A stretch of 64,000 nucleotides of DNA, from NCBI RefSeq assembly GCF_004770475.1, contig NZ_RQHK01000006.1, positions 104,746 to 168,745 of the forward strand. The letters are read 5' to 3'. The position numbers and the translations under genes are program-made. Below, piece by piece: positions 53,945 to 62,378 of this stretch (the stretch's first letter is position 1; every line of letters starts with the position of its first letter). The notes below the pieces were generated by a model. That model had not been told where the DNA came from, did no database searches, and saw nothing but the letters and a program-made list of their open reading frames with translations. Source of the stretch: Leptospira mtsangambouensis. Its GTDB lineage: Bacteria > Spirochaetota > Leptospiria > Leptospirales > Leptospiraceae.

Positions 53945-56124
53945 TGAATTCTTGCCTCTCTCACATCAGGTCGAACACTCAACCTTCTAAGTGAATCTTT
54001 TTTTTCTATAACTTCGTTTTTAAGTCTTTCCCAAATCACTGAATCAGGGTTTTCTCTGATCCTTGAGCTGATGATAGGTTCTACTTCTTTCCAATTTTCT
54101 TGGTTTATAAACAACCGAACGCGTGCTAACTCAAGTTCATTGGCTTGGTCAATGTGGTTGTTTACGCGATAAAATCGTTCCAATGAACTCATCGTACGGA
54201 GTGCATTGTTCCAATCCCCTAACGATTCAAACATCGGAATCAGCGAATTCCAAGCGAATTCCTGAAATTCAACATCCGAACTTAGGTCTTCTAAAATAGG
54301 AATGTATTCAGCTTCTGGAGTCGTAAATTTTAAACTATTAAAAGCAATTCTGAGTATATCTGGTTTTGGAGGTTCAAATTTTCTTGCGATTGCAATTGCA
54401 TCTAATGCTAGTTTGTTTTGTCCTATTGTGTGGTAAAATCTTGCATATTCTGCAAAGGATTCATAATAAAGATGTTTGATCTCAAGTGCATCTTTTCTTA
54501 AATCTCCAGACGAATATTTCAAAACGGAATCAATGACTGCTACCACTTCCTGGGTTGTTGCATTATCTAATTTTTCAGCAAAATATTTTAACTTCCAATC
54601 TACTGGCAAACTATTAGCAAAACCAATTTTTGATTCTAAATAACTAGGATAATAAATATCAAAATTCCAATACGATTTTCGACTCAAAAGAGATAACGCA
54701 TTGATATGATGGAACTGGTTGGATTTGTTTCTCGTTGTGAGGATTAAAAATGGATGTTGTTCCTGGCTTAATCTTTCAATATAGGAGATAATTTGTGATT
54801 GGTTGGAGCTAAGGCCTAACACCACAGTTTTATCTTTGATTTCCGAATGTTTTGGCAAAAATGGATTCGATTCAAACGGTAATACAGATTTATAATAAAT
54901 ATAATCCTTTTTATTAAAAGTAATGTTGGTGATCGCAAAAGGAATCGGATCAAATATTTCTTTTTTGGAAAAAGGAGAACTGGTTCTAATCGTTGGTGGT
55001 GAAAAGAAAAGTAAAACGATTAAAGTTGCAGCAGCCAACATCAAAATCCTGGGCAAACGTACAATATGTTTCTGCATTAAATAAGGATAAACTAAAACAG
55101 GAACGAATAACAAAGCTGAGACGGTTCGGATTCCCATTGGTAAATTCCAGAAATATAACAAAAAGGAAAGACCAAGGTAAATACTTGTTTCAAAACCTAT
55201 CAATAGATATTCTTTATATGGAGTTTTGTTCGGTTTGAAAAAACCAACAATTGATCCTGTGATGATACAAAGTGCGATAAAAAAAGAACTCCAATACGTC
55301 TGGTAAATAAAAAAGAAAAAAGCAAATAGAAGGGCAACTCTTCCAATGAGAAACACTGCCTTGGTTTCTTTTTTTAATCCACCTAGTAAAGATAAAACTC
55401 TTCCAAAGATCACTGAAAAGGAAACAGAAAGGATGAGTGGTATTTTGGGCCCTGGTTGAAAATATAAGTGTAAGATACAATATGATATTAATAATGAAAG
55501 TGCAGATCGATAAAATGGTGCAAATAACGGATGTTTGCCGATTTTTGATCGAATTTTGTAAAACTTGCTAGAATAAGGACTTCTTTGTACAAATGTACTC
55601 AGTAGGTATAAGGATAACAAAATATATAAAACAGCAAGCAATACTTTCATTGAGTAGTTTTGGTTGGGTTCAAAGAGAGAATAGAATGTAAACACAGTGA
55701 CACCAAGTGCAAAACTTAAAAAACGAAAATCACGTAAAGAACCTCCGTAAATCCCAACAGCAAATGCTGACAAAACTCCACTAAGCAAAACCAATTCAAA
55801 GGAAAAGATATAATCGATTAGGAACTCTGCTGAGTTGGCTCGTAAAAACCAAAAGATCTGTAGGATGGCAACCACAAGAAGGGCCAAGGCCAAACTGAAA
55901 GGTAACGTTTGTTTGTATTTCCTATAAATAAATCCAATTGCAAAGGAAATAATTAGAAGGATTTGTAGCACTGGGTACGCAGTGTCCGTACGATCGATGA
56001 GAGCAAGTTCAGACCCGGCTACATAAAAAAATAGAGAAAGTACATAACCAATGGATAGGCTAAGACTAAACTCAAGTGAGGGGAATAGGCCGGTTTCCCA
56101 GAAACGTTTCCATTGAGAATCCAT
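53941..56124 (-). CDS. Large polytopic membrane protein with C-terminal TPR-like region
   Basis: A 727-residue protein. The first ~380 residues are hydrophobic with about 12-14 TM segments; then a periplasmic or cytoplasmic region with tetratricopeptide-like helix pairs (FAEYARFYHTIGQNKLALDAIAIARKF, LRTMSSLERFYRV). No enzyme motif seen. It is translationally coupled to motA, so it may help stator or envelope function (inference). Start at ATG 56124; a GTG at 56157 is possible, and neither has a clear ribosome binding site. Confidence 0.75.
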   Translation of the reverse strand: MDSQWKRFWETGLFPSLEFSLSLSIGYVLSLFFYVAGSELALIDRTDTAYPVLQILLIISFAIGFIYRKYKQTLPFSLALALLVVAILQIFWFLRANSAEFLIDYIFSFELVLLSGVLSAFAVGIYGGSLRDFRFLSFALGVTVFTFYSLFEPNQNYSMKVLLAVLYILLSLYLLSTFVQRSPYSSKFYKIRSKIGKHPLFAPFYRSALSLLISYCILHLYFQPGPKIPLILSVSFSVIFGRVLSLLGGLKKETKAVFLIGRVALLFAFFFFIYQTYWSSFFIALCIITGSIVGFFKPNKTPYKEYLLIGFETSIYLGLSFLLYFWNLPMGIRTVSALLFVPVLVYPYLMQKHIVRLPRILMLAAATLIVLLFFSPPTIRTSSPFSKKEIFDPIPFAITNITFNKKDYIYYKSVLPFESNPFLPKHSEIKDKTVVLGLSSNQSQIISYIERLSQEQHPFLILTTRNKSNQFHHINALSLLSRKSYWNFDIYYPSYLESKIGFANSLPVDWKLKYFAEKLDNATTQEVVAVIDSVLKYSSGDLRKDALEIKHLYYESFAEYARFYHTIGQNKLALDAIAIARKFEPPKPDILRIAFNSLKFTTPEAEYIPILEDLSSDVEFQEFAWNSLIPMFESLGDWNNALRTMSSLERFYRVNNHIDQANELELARVRLFINQENWKEVEPIISSRIRENPDSVIWERLKNEVIEKKDSLRRLSVRPDVREARIQ

Positions 56125-56245
56125 AGAATTTGCTACCAAAGATGTTGGATGGGCCACATTCGCAAACTAAAGAAAATCTTATTTTATTTGGCGGTGCACA
56201 AAATGTTTGACCAAAACGCCCTATGTGCCGAATTTGACTATAACT

Positions 56246-57787
56246 ATGCTCACGTTTTTATCTATATCGTTTTTGGTTCTCTACGGCTTTGATATTTTGG
56301 TTCTGTTCTACTTCGGGTTACACACCTACCTCATGGTGTTTTTGTATAGCAGATACAAACAAAACTGTGCGGAGGATGAAACCAAAGTCCTTTCCTTAAA
56401 GGACAAAAACCTTCCTACTGTTACGGTCCAACTTCCTATTTTTAACGAGTTTTATGTTGTGGATCGATTGATCGAATCTGCATGTAACCTTGAATACCCA
56501 GCCAAAAAACTCCAAATCCAAGTTTTGGATGATTCCACAGATGAAACCATCGAAAAGGTAGCAACTCTTGTAGCTCAGTACAAGAAAAAAGGGATTTGGA
56601 TCGAACACGTTCATAGAACCAATCGCAAAGGCCACAAAGCGGGTGCTTTGGATGAAGGAATGGCAAAAGCAAAAGGTGATTTCATTGCTATCTTTGATGC
56701 TGATTTCACTCCAGATTCTGATTTTTTACTTCGCACGATGGGATATTTTGAAGATAAATCCATTGGAATGGTCCAAACTCGTTGGGGTCATATCAACGAA
56801 ACATATAATATCTTAACCAAAGCACAAAGTTTCGGAATCGACGGTCACTTTATGATCGAACAAGTCGCAAGAAACGGTGCAAGCCTTTGGATGAACTTCA
56901 ATGGAACCGCCGGAATCTGGAGACGTTCTTGTATTGAAGACGCTGGTGGATGGGAACATGACACTCTCACTGAGGACTTTGATCTTTCTTACCGCGCGGA
57001 ACTCAAAGGTTGGAAATTCCGTTACATCAAAGATGTAGTTTGTAAGGCAGAAATTCCTGCGACCATGAACGCCTACAAAGCTCAACAATTCCGCTGGTGC
57101 AAAGGCTCCATCCAAACTGCGGTCAAACTCATTCCTCGGATTTGGAAGTCCAAAGAATCTTGGAAAATCAAAGGTGAGGCAATCACTCACCTAATCAATT
57201 ATTCTGTTCACCCACTGATGATCATCAACATCCTTCTCACAGCTCCACTTCTCCTTATGGAATACTGGGCTGGGTTTAAAATGGATGACCTCCCAATGGA
57301 AATTCTTTTTGGTTCGGCGGCAGTTCTATCCATCGGATCGATGGGTCCTGTGATTTTTTACGCCTATTCCCAAAGAGAAATCCACAAAGATTGGAAATCC
57401 AAATTGGTTTACCTTCCCATCCTTGTGATGATTGGAACCGGAATTGCCGTGATGAACACTTATGCTTGGGTAGAAGCAGTTTTCGGAGTTCAATCCGGTT
57501 TCAAACGCACACCGAAACTCAGAATTGAGAAAGAAGGGGATAGTTTGCAGGACAAAATCAAATATGTGGTTCCTGTCGATTACCGAGCTTTCCTCGAATT
57601 TTTTATGGGCGTTTATTGTGTGTTTTGTATTTATTTATCCTTCATGGTCGGAAAACCATACATGATCGGTTTTATGGTTCTCTATTCCATTGGATTTTTC
57701 TATGTCGCTTACCTTTCTGTGGCAGAGTCGTTCTGGAAGTTCAAACCAGCGACCAAAGCAGAAAAGGAACTTCGTGCCATCGCTTAA
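56246..57787 (+). CDS. Processive GT2 glycosyltransferase, cellulose synthase-like
   Basis: A 513-residue membrane-bound beta-glycosyltransferase. Seen are VLDDSTDET (first Asp), FDADFTPDSDF (DxD), TLTEDFDLSYRAELKGW (TED) and QQFRWCKGSIQ (QxxRW), the full D,D,D,QxxRW set of processive enzymes. TM segments lie at the N-terminus (LTFLSISFLVLYGFDI) and after residue 330. The product could be a beta-glucan or related exopolysaccharide; no accessory cellulose genes are near. A TTG at 56207 is an alternative start. Codon use is more C-ending than average. Confidence 0.9.
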   Translation: MLTFLSISFLVLYGFDILVLFYFGLHTYLMVFLYSRYKQNCAEDETKVLSLKDKNLPTVTVQLPIFNEFYVVDRLIESACNLEYPAKKLQIQVLDDSTDETIEKVATLVAQYKKKGIWIEHVHRTNRKGHKAGALDEGMAKAKGDFIAIFDADFTPDSDFLLRTMGYFEDKSIGMVQTRWGHINETYNILTKAQSFGIDGHFMIEQVARNGASLWMNFNGTAGIWRRSCIEDAGGWEHDTLTEDFDLSYRAELKGWKFRYIKDVVCKAEIPATMNAYKAQQFRWCKGSIQTAVKLIPRIWKSKESWKIKGEAITHLINYSVHPLMIINILLTAPLLLMEYWAGFKMDDLPMEILFGSAAVLSIGSMGPVIFYAYSQREIHKDWKSKLVYLPILVMIGTGIAVMNTYAWVEAVFGVQSGFKRTPKLRIEKEGDSLQDKIKYVVPVDYRAFLEFFMGVYCVFCIYLSFMVGKPYMIGFMVLYSIGFFYVAYLSVAESFWKFKPATKAEKELRAIA

Positions 57788-57866
57788 GGAAAGAGCGGTG
57801 GTACTTACTTGACGAAACCTTTCCTTCCAAAAAGCTGTAAATTCAACCTAGGTTCAGGGGTCATCC

Positions 57867-58145
57867 ATGAGTGAAAAAGTCTACTGCGCGAACTGTTTGC
57901 ATTGTGTCGTCGTTCGCCAATACGAATCGGAGCAAGATAAATACATTCTTCGAGTCAAATGTAACAAGAAGAAATGGTCAAAACGTTCCGGTGAAGAAAA
58001 ACTTTATAAATACTTTACTGTAGCTCGTCGTATGCAAACAAACTGCGAGTATTATGAAGAAATGGGAGAGATTCTACCTTATATCAAGAACTTGAAAAAA
58101 GAACTCCCAATCAAAGACGAAATCTACATGGTGAAAGCCGTCTAA
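57867..58145 (+). CDS. Small zinc-ribbon-like protein
   Basis: A 92-residue basic protein. CANCLHCVVV and later KCNKKKW plus NCEYY give four to six cysteines in a CxxC...C...C order, suggesting a zinc finger. The tail LPYIKNLKKELPIKDEIYMVK is helical. GGGG lies before the ATG. It starts 80 bases after the glycosyltransferase and ends 12 bases before the RnfC-like gene, so it likely shares the latter's transcript. Family not recognised. Confidence 0.75.
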   Translation: MSEKVYCANCLHCVVVRQYESEQDKYILRVKCNKKKWSKRSGEEKLYKYFTVARRMQTNCEYYEEMGEILPYIKNLKKELPIKDEIYMVKAV

Positions 58146-58157
58146 ATCATTACCGGC

Positions 58158-59315
58158 GTGTTGTTCCCCAGGTTACCTCGCGCCTTCGCTCGCAAATTTC
58201 ATAAAACTGAAAACAAAAAAGAACGGACGATTCAGGGTCAATTCCTGATCCCCGTTCCTGCGGGCAGCGTTCTCTCTGATTCCTATCCGACTCGAGTGAC
58301 TCATGGTCAGGTTATGCTCGCGCATAACGGTAAGAAGGTGCTTGCTCCAGTCAATGGGGTTGCTAGTCTCACTCCAGACCAAAAACACTTTCAAATCAAA
58401 CAAGATGGTTCTTGGTCTACCACTTCGCCTTATCATTTTCGCCAGTACGATTTTCCAACTCTATTGGAATCTTTTGATTTGGGTGCTTTGTATTCTTTGG
58501 ATTTGATTGAAACTCCTCTGAAGGATTATTTTCAAAAATTTAAGAAAGACTCTACTTTCAAAATTGTATTATCACCATTTTGTAGATACCAACATCTAAA
58601 CTTTGAAGAAATGATTCTTCGAGACATGAAGGAGTCTTATCTTGCCTTCAATGAACTGCTAAAACAAATTTTCCCGAAAGCAGAAGTCTCTAATTTTTTT
58701 GAACAACCTACTTTGGATTTTGAACATCCTAATGGGATTCCTGAGTTTTTTCTTCACAAACAATTTCACGAGACAGTAGATAAAACCAGAAAATCTTTAT
58801 TCAATCATGATATCCTATTTTTAGGTGCTGAAACGATATTCCATATCTTGCGAATGTTATACTATAACGAACCTTTTACAAAAAGACATTTGGCAGTTTT
58901 TTTGGTAGATCGCAAAGGAAGAATGGATTTGGAGCCGCGCCAGTTTTTTTTAACAAACGGACAATCACTGACCTTCATTCCAGCAAACTTAGACAAACGA
59001 TATAAAATTGCTTCGTTTCAAACAGTGTTTGAAGAAGTAAAACCAATGGATGTCGTTTCCTTGGGTTATTTTAATATTTATGAACAATATTCGATCACTC
59101 TTTACGAAAAACTTCCTGCATCCAGAAAAGAATTCAGTTGTATAGATTGTTTGGAATGTAACAACTATTGTCCAACCCATGCAAATCCTGTGCAACTCAT
59201 CAAAGGGAGAGTAGAAGAATTCGAAAAGAGTCAGTGTATATCCTGCGGGATTTGTACTGTTTACTGCCCATCTGGAATTGACATTCGGAAACGAATTGAA
59301 GGAGTTATGGTTTAG
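58158..59315 (+). CDS. RnfC/NqrA-like iron-sulfur protein
   Basis: A 385-residue protein. An N-terminal barrel-sandwich region (GSVLSDSYPTRVTHGQVMLAHNGKKV, LAPVNGVASL) is like that of RnfC/NqrA; two [4Fe-4S] motifs lie at the C-terminus: CIDCLECNNYCP (328-339) and CISCGICTVYCP (360-371). The FMN/NADH-binding glycine-rich loop of RnfC is not visible, so it may pass electrons between partners and not oxidise NADH itself. Start is GTG at 58158 without clear ribosome binding site. The next gene, a membrane protein, is 13 bases downstream. Confidence 0.82.
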   Translation: MLFPRLPRAFARKFHKTENKKERTIQGQFLIPVPAGSVLSDSYPTRVTHGQVMLAHNGKKVLAPVNGVASLTPDQKHFQIKQDGSWSTTSPYHFRQYDFPTLLESFDLGALYSLDLIETPLKDYFQKFKKDSTFKIVLSPFCRYQHLNFEEMILRDMKESYLAFNELLKQIFPKAEVSNFFEQPTLDFEHPNGIPEFFLHKQFHETVDKTRKSLFNHDILFLGAETIFHILRMLYYNEPFTKRHLAVFLVDRKGRMDLEPRQFFLTNGQSLTFIPANLDKRYKIASFQTVFEEVKPMDVVSLGYFNIYEQYSITLYEKLPASRKEFSCIDCLECNNYCPTHANPVQLIKGRVEEFEKSQCISCGICTVYCPSGIDIRKRIEGVMV

Positions 59316-59328
59316 CAACCGTTACTAT

Positions 59329-60219
59329 ATGTTAAAGAACCTTTATATTCTATCTGAAAATAGTTGGGGAGTTAAGTCTTCAGAAGTATTTGCAGATTTC
59401 TTTTATTTTTTAACCTTAATTGGGTTTCTTGGATATTCATTGGCTCATGTTTTACCAATACCAATTTTACCGATTGCGATAGTATCAATTCTGACTTTGG
59501 TTTATTTTGGATTTTGTATTCGAGCAAACCAATCACCTTATTGGCTGGGTTTACTTTCTCAGTTGCTGATTGTTTTTTTGGTTTTACCCACAACTTGGTT
59601 GCATCCAATTTTATTGCCAGTTGCTTTTCTTTTTGCAATCGTGGTTCATTATTTTTTCATCCAACAATATTCATACAGAGTTCCTCTCTTTAGTTTGGTT
59701 TTTCTTTTTGTTTTGATTTGGGATACAGTATTTTCTTTGTTAGGATATTCCTTTCGTACACCAGTGGAGTTTATTCCTTGGACAGGTATTTCTTTGGAAA
59801 ATTCTATTTTACCTTTCTCAATGCCTTGGTTTTCAAATGTTCCGACTCGACAGATTGATTTTTTATCTTTTGCTGATTGCCTTGGGGTTTATGTTCTAGT
59901 GGGGATCGCTTGGGTTTCTTTTCGTAGGACAATTTTGCTTAGTTTCTTTTTGGGTTGGCTCCTCTTATTTTCAATTTGGGGGATTGGTTCTGGTCAGTTG
60001 GGATTGAACTGGATTCTTTCTTATTCGGCCCTTGCCTTCTTTTTGCACGTAGGCCCAGGGCGGAATTTTTACGGTTCCTATTATGTTTCTTTGCTGGGAT
60101 TTGTCATTTTACTTCCCATTGCGTTTTTTGTAGGTAAAATGGGTTTGAGCGCAGCTTCAGCATTGGTTGTTTTTTTTCTTTTAGAAGGTCTCTTAGTTAG
60201 GGTTTTTCTTGGAAAATAA
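59329..60219 (+). CDS. Polytopic membrane protein, possible RnfD/NqrB-like partner
   Basis: A 296-residue protein with about nine to ten TM segments (for example YSLAHVLPIPILPIAIVSIL, LLIVFLVLPTTW, FLFAIVVHYFF, ILLSFFLGWLLLFSIW). No cofactor motif is certain. Its place right behind the RnfC-like iron-sulfur gene suggests the membrane part of the same redox complex, akin to RnfD/NqrB (inference). The start at 59329 is chosen, because an earlier in-frame TTG overlaps the previous gene. Confidence 0.72.
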   Translation: MLKNLYILSENSWGVKSSEVFADFFYFLTLIGFLGYSLAHVLPIPILPIAIVSILTLVYFGFCIRANQSPYWLGLLSQLLIVFLVLPTTWLHPILLPVAFLFAIVVHYFFIQQYSYRVPLFSLVFLFVLIWDTVFSLLGYSFRTPVEFIPWTGISLENSILPFSMPWFSNVPTRQIDFLSFADCLGVYVLVGIAWVSFRRTILLSFFLGWLLLFSIWGIGSGQLGLNWILSYSALAFFLHVGPGRNFYGSYYVSLLGFVILLPIAFFVGKMGLSAASALVVFFLLEGLLVRVFLGK

Positions 60220-60254
60220 GTCGATCTTGAAAAGGTGGGAGTAAGTTATACCAT

Positions 60255-60716
60255 ATGAATCAACTTCTGGAGATTCTGGACCCTAAAAATATCATTTTCG
60301 ATTTCAAAGCAACCACGAAAGAGGATGCCATTCGAAAGATGATCTCACATATGGTCGCCACACAATCGTTAGATCCTGCTTATGAAGAGGAAACTGTTTC
60401 TTCTTTAATGAACCGTGAAAAATCAATGTCTACGGGGATTGGGAGTGGTGTAGCCATTCCTCATTGTTCCGTGCACTATGTAAATGAATTGAAATGTGCA
60501 ATGGCGATTGCGCCACAAGGAATTGATTTTGATGCACTTGATCATGGTTTAGTACAAATTTTTATCATGCTCATTGTTCCGAAAAATAAGTTTCAGGATC
60601 ATATCAAAACATTAGCGTTGATTGCCAAAACCCTCAATATTCCTGAAGAAAGAGAAAAACTCATCAAAGCCAAAAATTTCGAAGAAATCCAAAAGGCATT
60701 CCTTTCGAAAAGTTAA
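60255..60716 (+). CDS. PTS EIIA (fructose/Ntr type)
   Basis: A 153-residue phosphotransferase IIA protein: AIRKMISHMVA, the active-site SGVAIPHCSVHYV with phosphorylated His, and IFIMLIVPKNKFQDHIKTLALIAKTL. No EIIB/EIIC or sugar genes are near; such stand-alone IIA proteins act as regulatory phosphate sensors (PtsN-like). Length matches the family. GGTGGGAG lies 13 bases before the ATG. Confidence 0.92.
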   Translation: MNQLLEILDPKNIIFDFKATTKEDAIRKMISHMVATQSLDPAYEEETVSSLMNREKSMSTGIGSGVAIPHCSVHYVNELKCAMAIAPQGIDFDALDHGLVQIFIMLIVPKNKFQDHIKTLALIAKTLNIPEEREKLIKAKNFEEIQKAFLSKS

Positions 60717-60720
60717 TCCA

Positions 60721-61605
60721 GTGAAGTCGGAAGTATTCCGTTTTCTGTATTTTTTGCTACTGTTGTCTTGCATCAGTAGTTTTGTATCTGAGTTTCATAC
60801 TAAAGATAAATCTTTTCTTTATGCAGATGCTGGGATTACCGAAATCCAGAATCAGGAAACAAACTTTTTTTCTTCCTATTTGAAATTTTGGAAATCATTA
60901 ATATTGGAATCGGGTGGGAAAACAGATAATGGTGAATCTGTATATTCGCATATCCTAACTCGTTTCTTTCCTACATTTCATTTAGCACTCTTTAGTATTT
61001 TAGTTGGTTCTATTTTTGCATTTGGTCTTTCGCTTGGGGCAACTTATTTTCGATCAAAAGTTTTGTATGATATTGTTTCCTTTACTTCCAATTTAATTTT
61101 ATCCACTCCAATCTTTATTGTCGCCATTCTTCTTTTGATTTTATTTTTTTATAGATTGGAGTGGTTTCCTCCTGGCGGTTATGAATTAGGAAATACATAT
61201 TATGTTGTTTTGCCAGGGATTACTTTGGGTTCCAGGGTATATGCTCGTATGTCTTTGTATCTATTACCTGAAATTAATAAAGAAGCTAATTCTAAGTATG
61301 TTCAATTATTAAAAACTAGGTCATATCCTTGGAGTCATATAGTTGGAAAAGAAATCTTTTTAAAAGTACTACCGATGGCTCTGATCCTTTTAGTATTGGA
61401 TTTTGGATCCTTGTTGTCAGGCGCTATGGTTGTAGAAGAAATCTTCTTTTTTCCAGGAATAGGAAAGTCTCTATATTATTCTATTAAGTCAATGGATACT
61501 CGATTACTTGCAACATTGCTAATGTATTCAGGTGTATTGTTTTATACTTTGAATCGCATTGGGTTTTATCTCCAAAGATTTTTTTCGGGAGGTGTTCCAT
61601 CATGA
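60721..61605 (+). CDS. Dpp/Opp-type ABC transporter permease, DppB-like
   Basis: A 294-residue inner-membrane permease. Seen are TRFFPTFHLALFSILVGSIFAFGLSLGATYF, LPGITLGSRVYARMSLYLL and the EAA-like loop with SGAMVVEEIFFFPGIGKSLYYSIKSMDTRLL (GAxxVExxFxxPGxG). It would form a heterodimer with the next gene to import peptides or similar solutes; ATPase and binding protein are not in the window. The GTG at 60721 starts four bases after the EIIA stop. Confidence 0.9.
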   Translation: MKSEVFRFLYFLLLLSCISSFVSEFHTKDKSFLYADAGITEIQNQETNFFSSYLKFWKSLILESGGKTDNGESVYSHILTRFFPTFHLALFSILVGSIFAFGLSLGATYFRSKVLYDIVSFTSNLILSTPIFIVAILLLILFFYRLEWFPPGGYELGNTYYVVLPGITLGSRVYARMSLYLLPEINKEANSKYVQLLKTRSYPWSHIVGKEIFLKVLPMALILLVLDFGSLLSGAMVVEEIFFFPGIGKSLYYSIKSMDTRLLATLLMYSGVLFYTLNRIGFYLQRFFSGGVPS

Positions 61606-62378
61606 TTCATATACATACCTTTGTCCGGTTTTTATTTTTTGGATTAGTTTTTGTGGGTGTTTTGTTTTTACCGAAACCAACAAATGTAGATTTGGCGAAT
61701 AATAACTTACCTATTTTTTCTCCTGGTTTTTTTGCTGGAACCGATCGATTGGGGCGAGATAATTTTGCTTTATTTTGTTATGGGTCTTTTTCGACCATAG
61801 TTCTAGTGATTCCAGCTCGTATTTTTACGATTTTTGTTTCCTTTTTTCTCTCGACCTTCACTCTCTTTTTTCCTAAAAAATCTGATTTTTTACTTTCTGG
61901 AATCGTTTCTATATCTCTGGCAATCCCATCTTTGTTATCTGCTCTCATCGTCATGAGTTTGTTGCCGGATAGTCCTTTTGCCATTTTTATTGCAATTTTA
62001 GTTTCCGATTGGGCGTTGTCGTATGAAACACTGACTGCCAAAATTCGCGAGATCAAAGAAAGCCCCTATCTTGCTGCTTCTCTTTGTATGGGAGCCAAAT
62101 CATATCATTTAGTTGTTTTGCATTATTTACCTGCGCTCCGAGATATTTTTAGGTTTTTATTTTTCTCTGGATTGCCGGCAGTAGTCATGACAACGGCATT
62201 GTTTTCCTATCTGGGAATTCAAACGGCGCTGGGTGATACTGGTCCCGGTCTTGGAGAACAAATCTCATTTTCTAAAGATTATTTTGACAAGTCCCCTGTT
62301 TCCGTTTTGCTTCCGATCGTTGCCATTTTAACTTTGGTGTATTCTTTGGGATCTAACCTAAAAAAGAATGAAACATAA
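61602..62378 (+). CDS. Dpp/Opp-type ABC transporter permease, DppC-like
   Basis: A 258-residue permease. FFAGTDRLGRDNFALFCYGSFSTIVLVI is the DppC N-terminal signature (GTDxLGRDxFxR variant), and LTAKIREIKESPYLAASLCMGAKSYHLVVLHYLP is the EAA loop. The ATG overlaps the stop of the DppB-like gene (ATGA), so the pair is coupled. Its end overlaps the PEGA gene by 11 bases. Confidence 0.9.
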   Translation: MIHIHTFVRFLFFGLVFVGVLFLPKPTNVDLANNNLPIFSPGFFAGTDRLGRDNFALFCYGSFSTIVLVIPARIFTIFVSFFLSTFTLFFPKKSDFLLSGIVSISLAIPSLLSALIVMSLLPDSPFAIFIAILVSDWALSYETLTAKIREIKESPYLAASLCMGAKSYHLVVLHYLPALRDIFRFLFFSGLPAVVMTTALFSYLGIQTALGDTGPGLGEQISFSKDYFDKSPVSVLLPIVAILTLVYSLGSNLKKNET

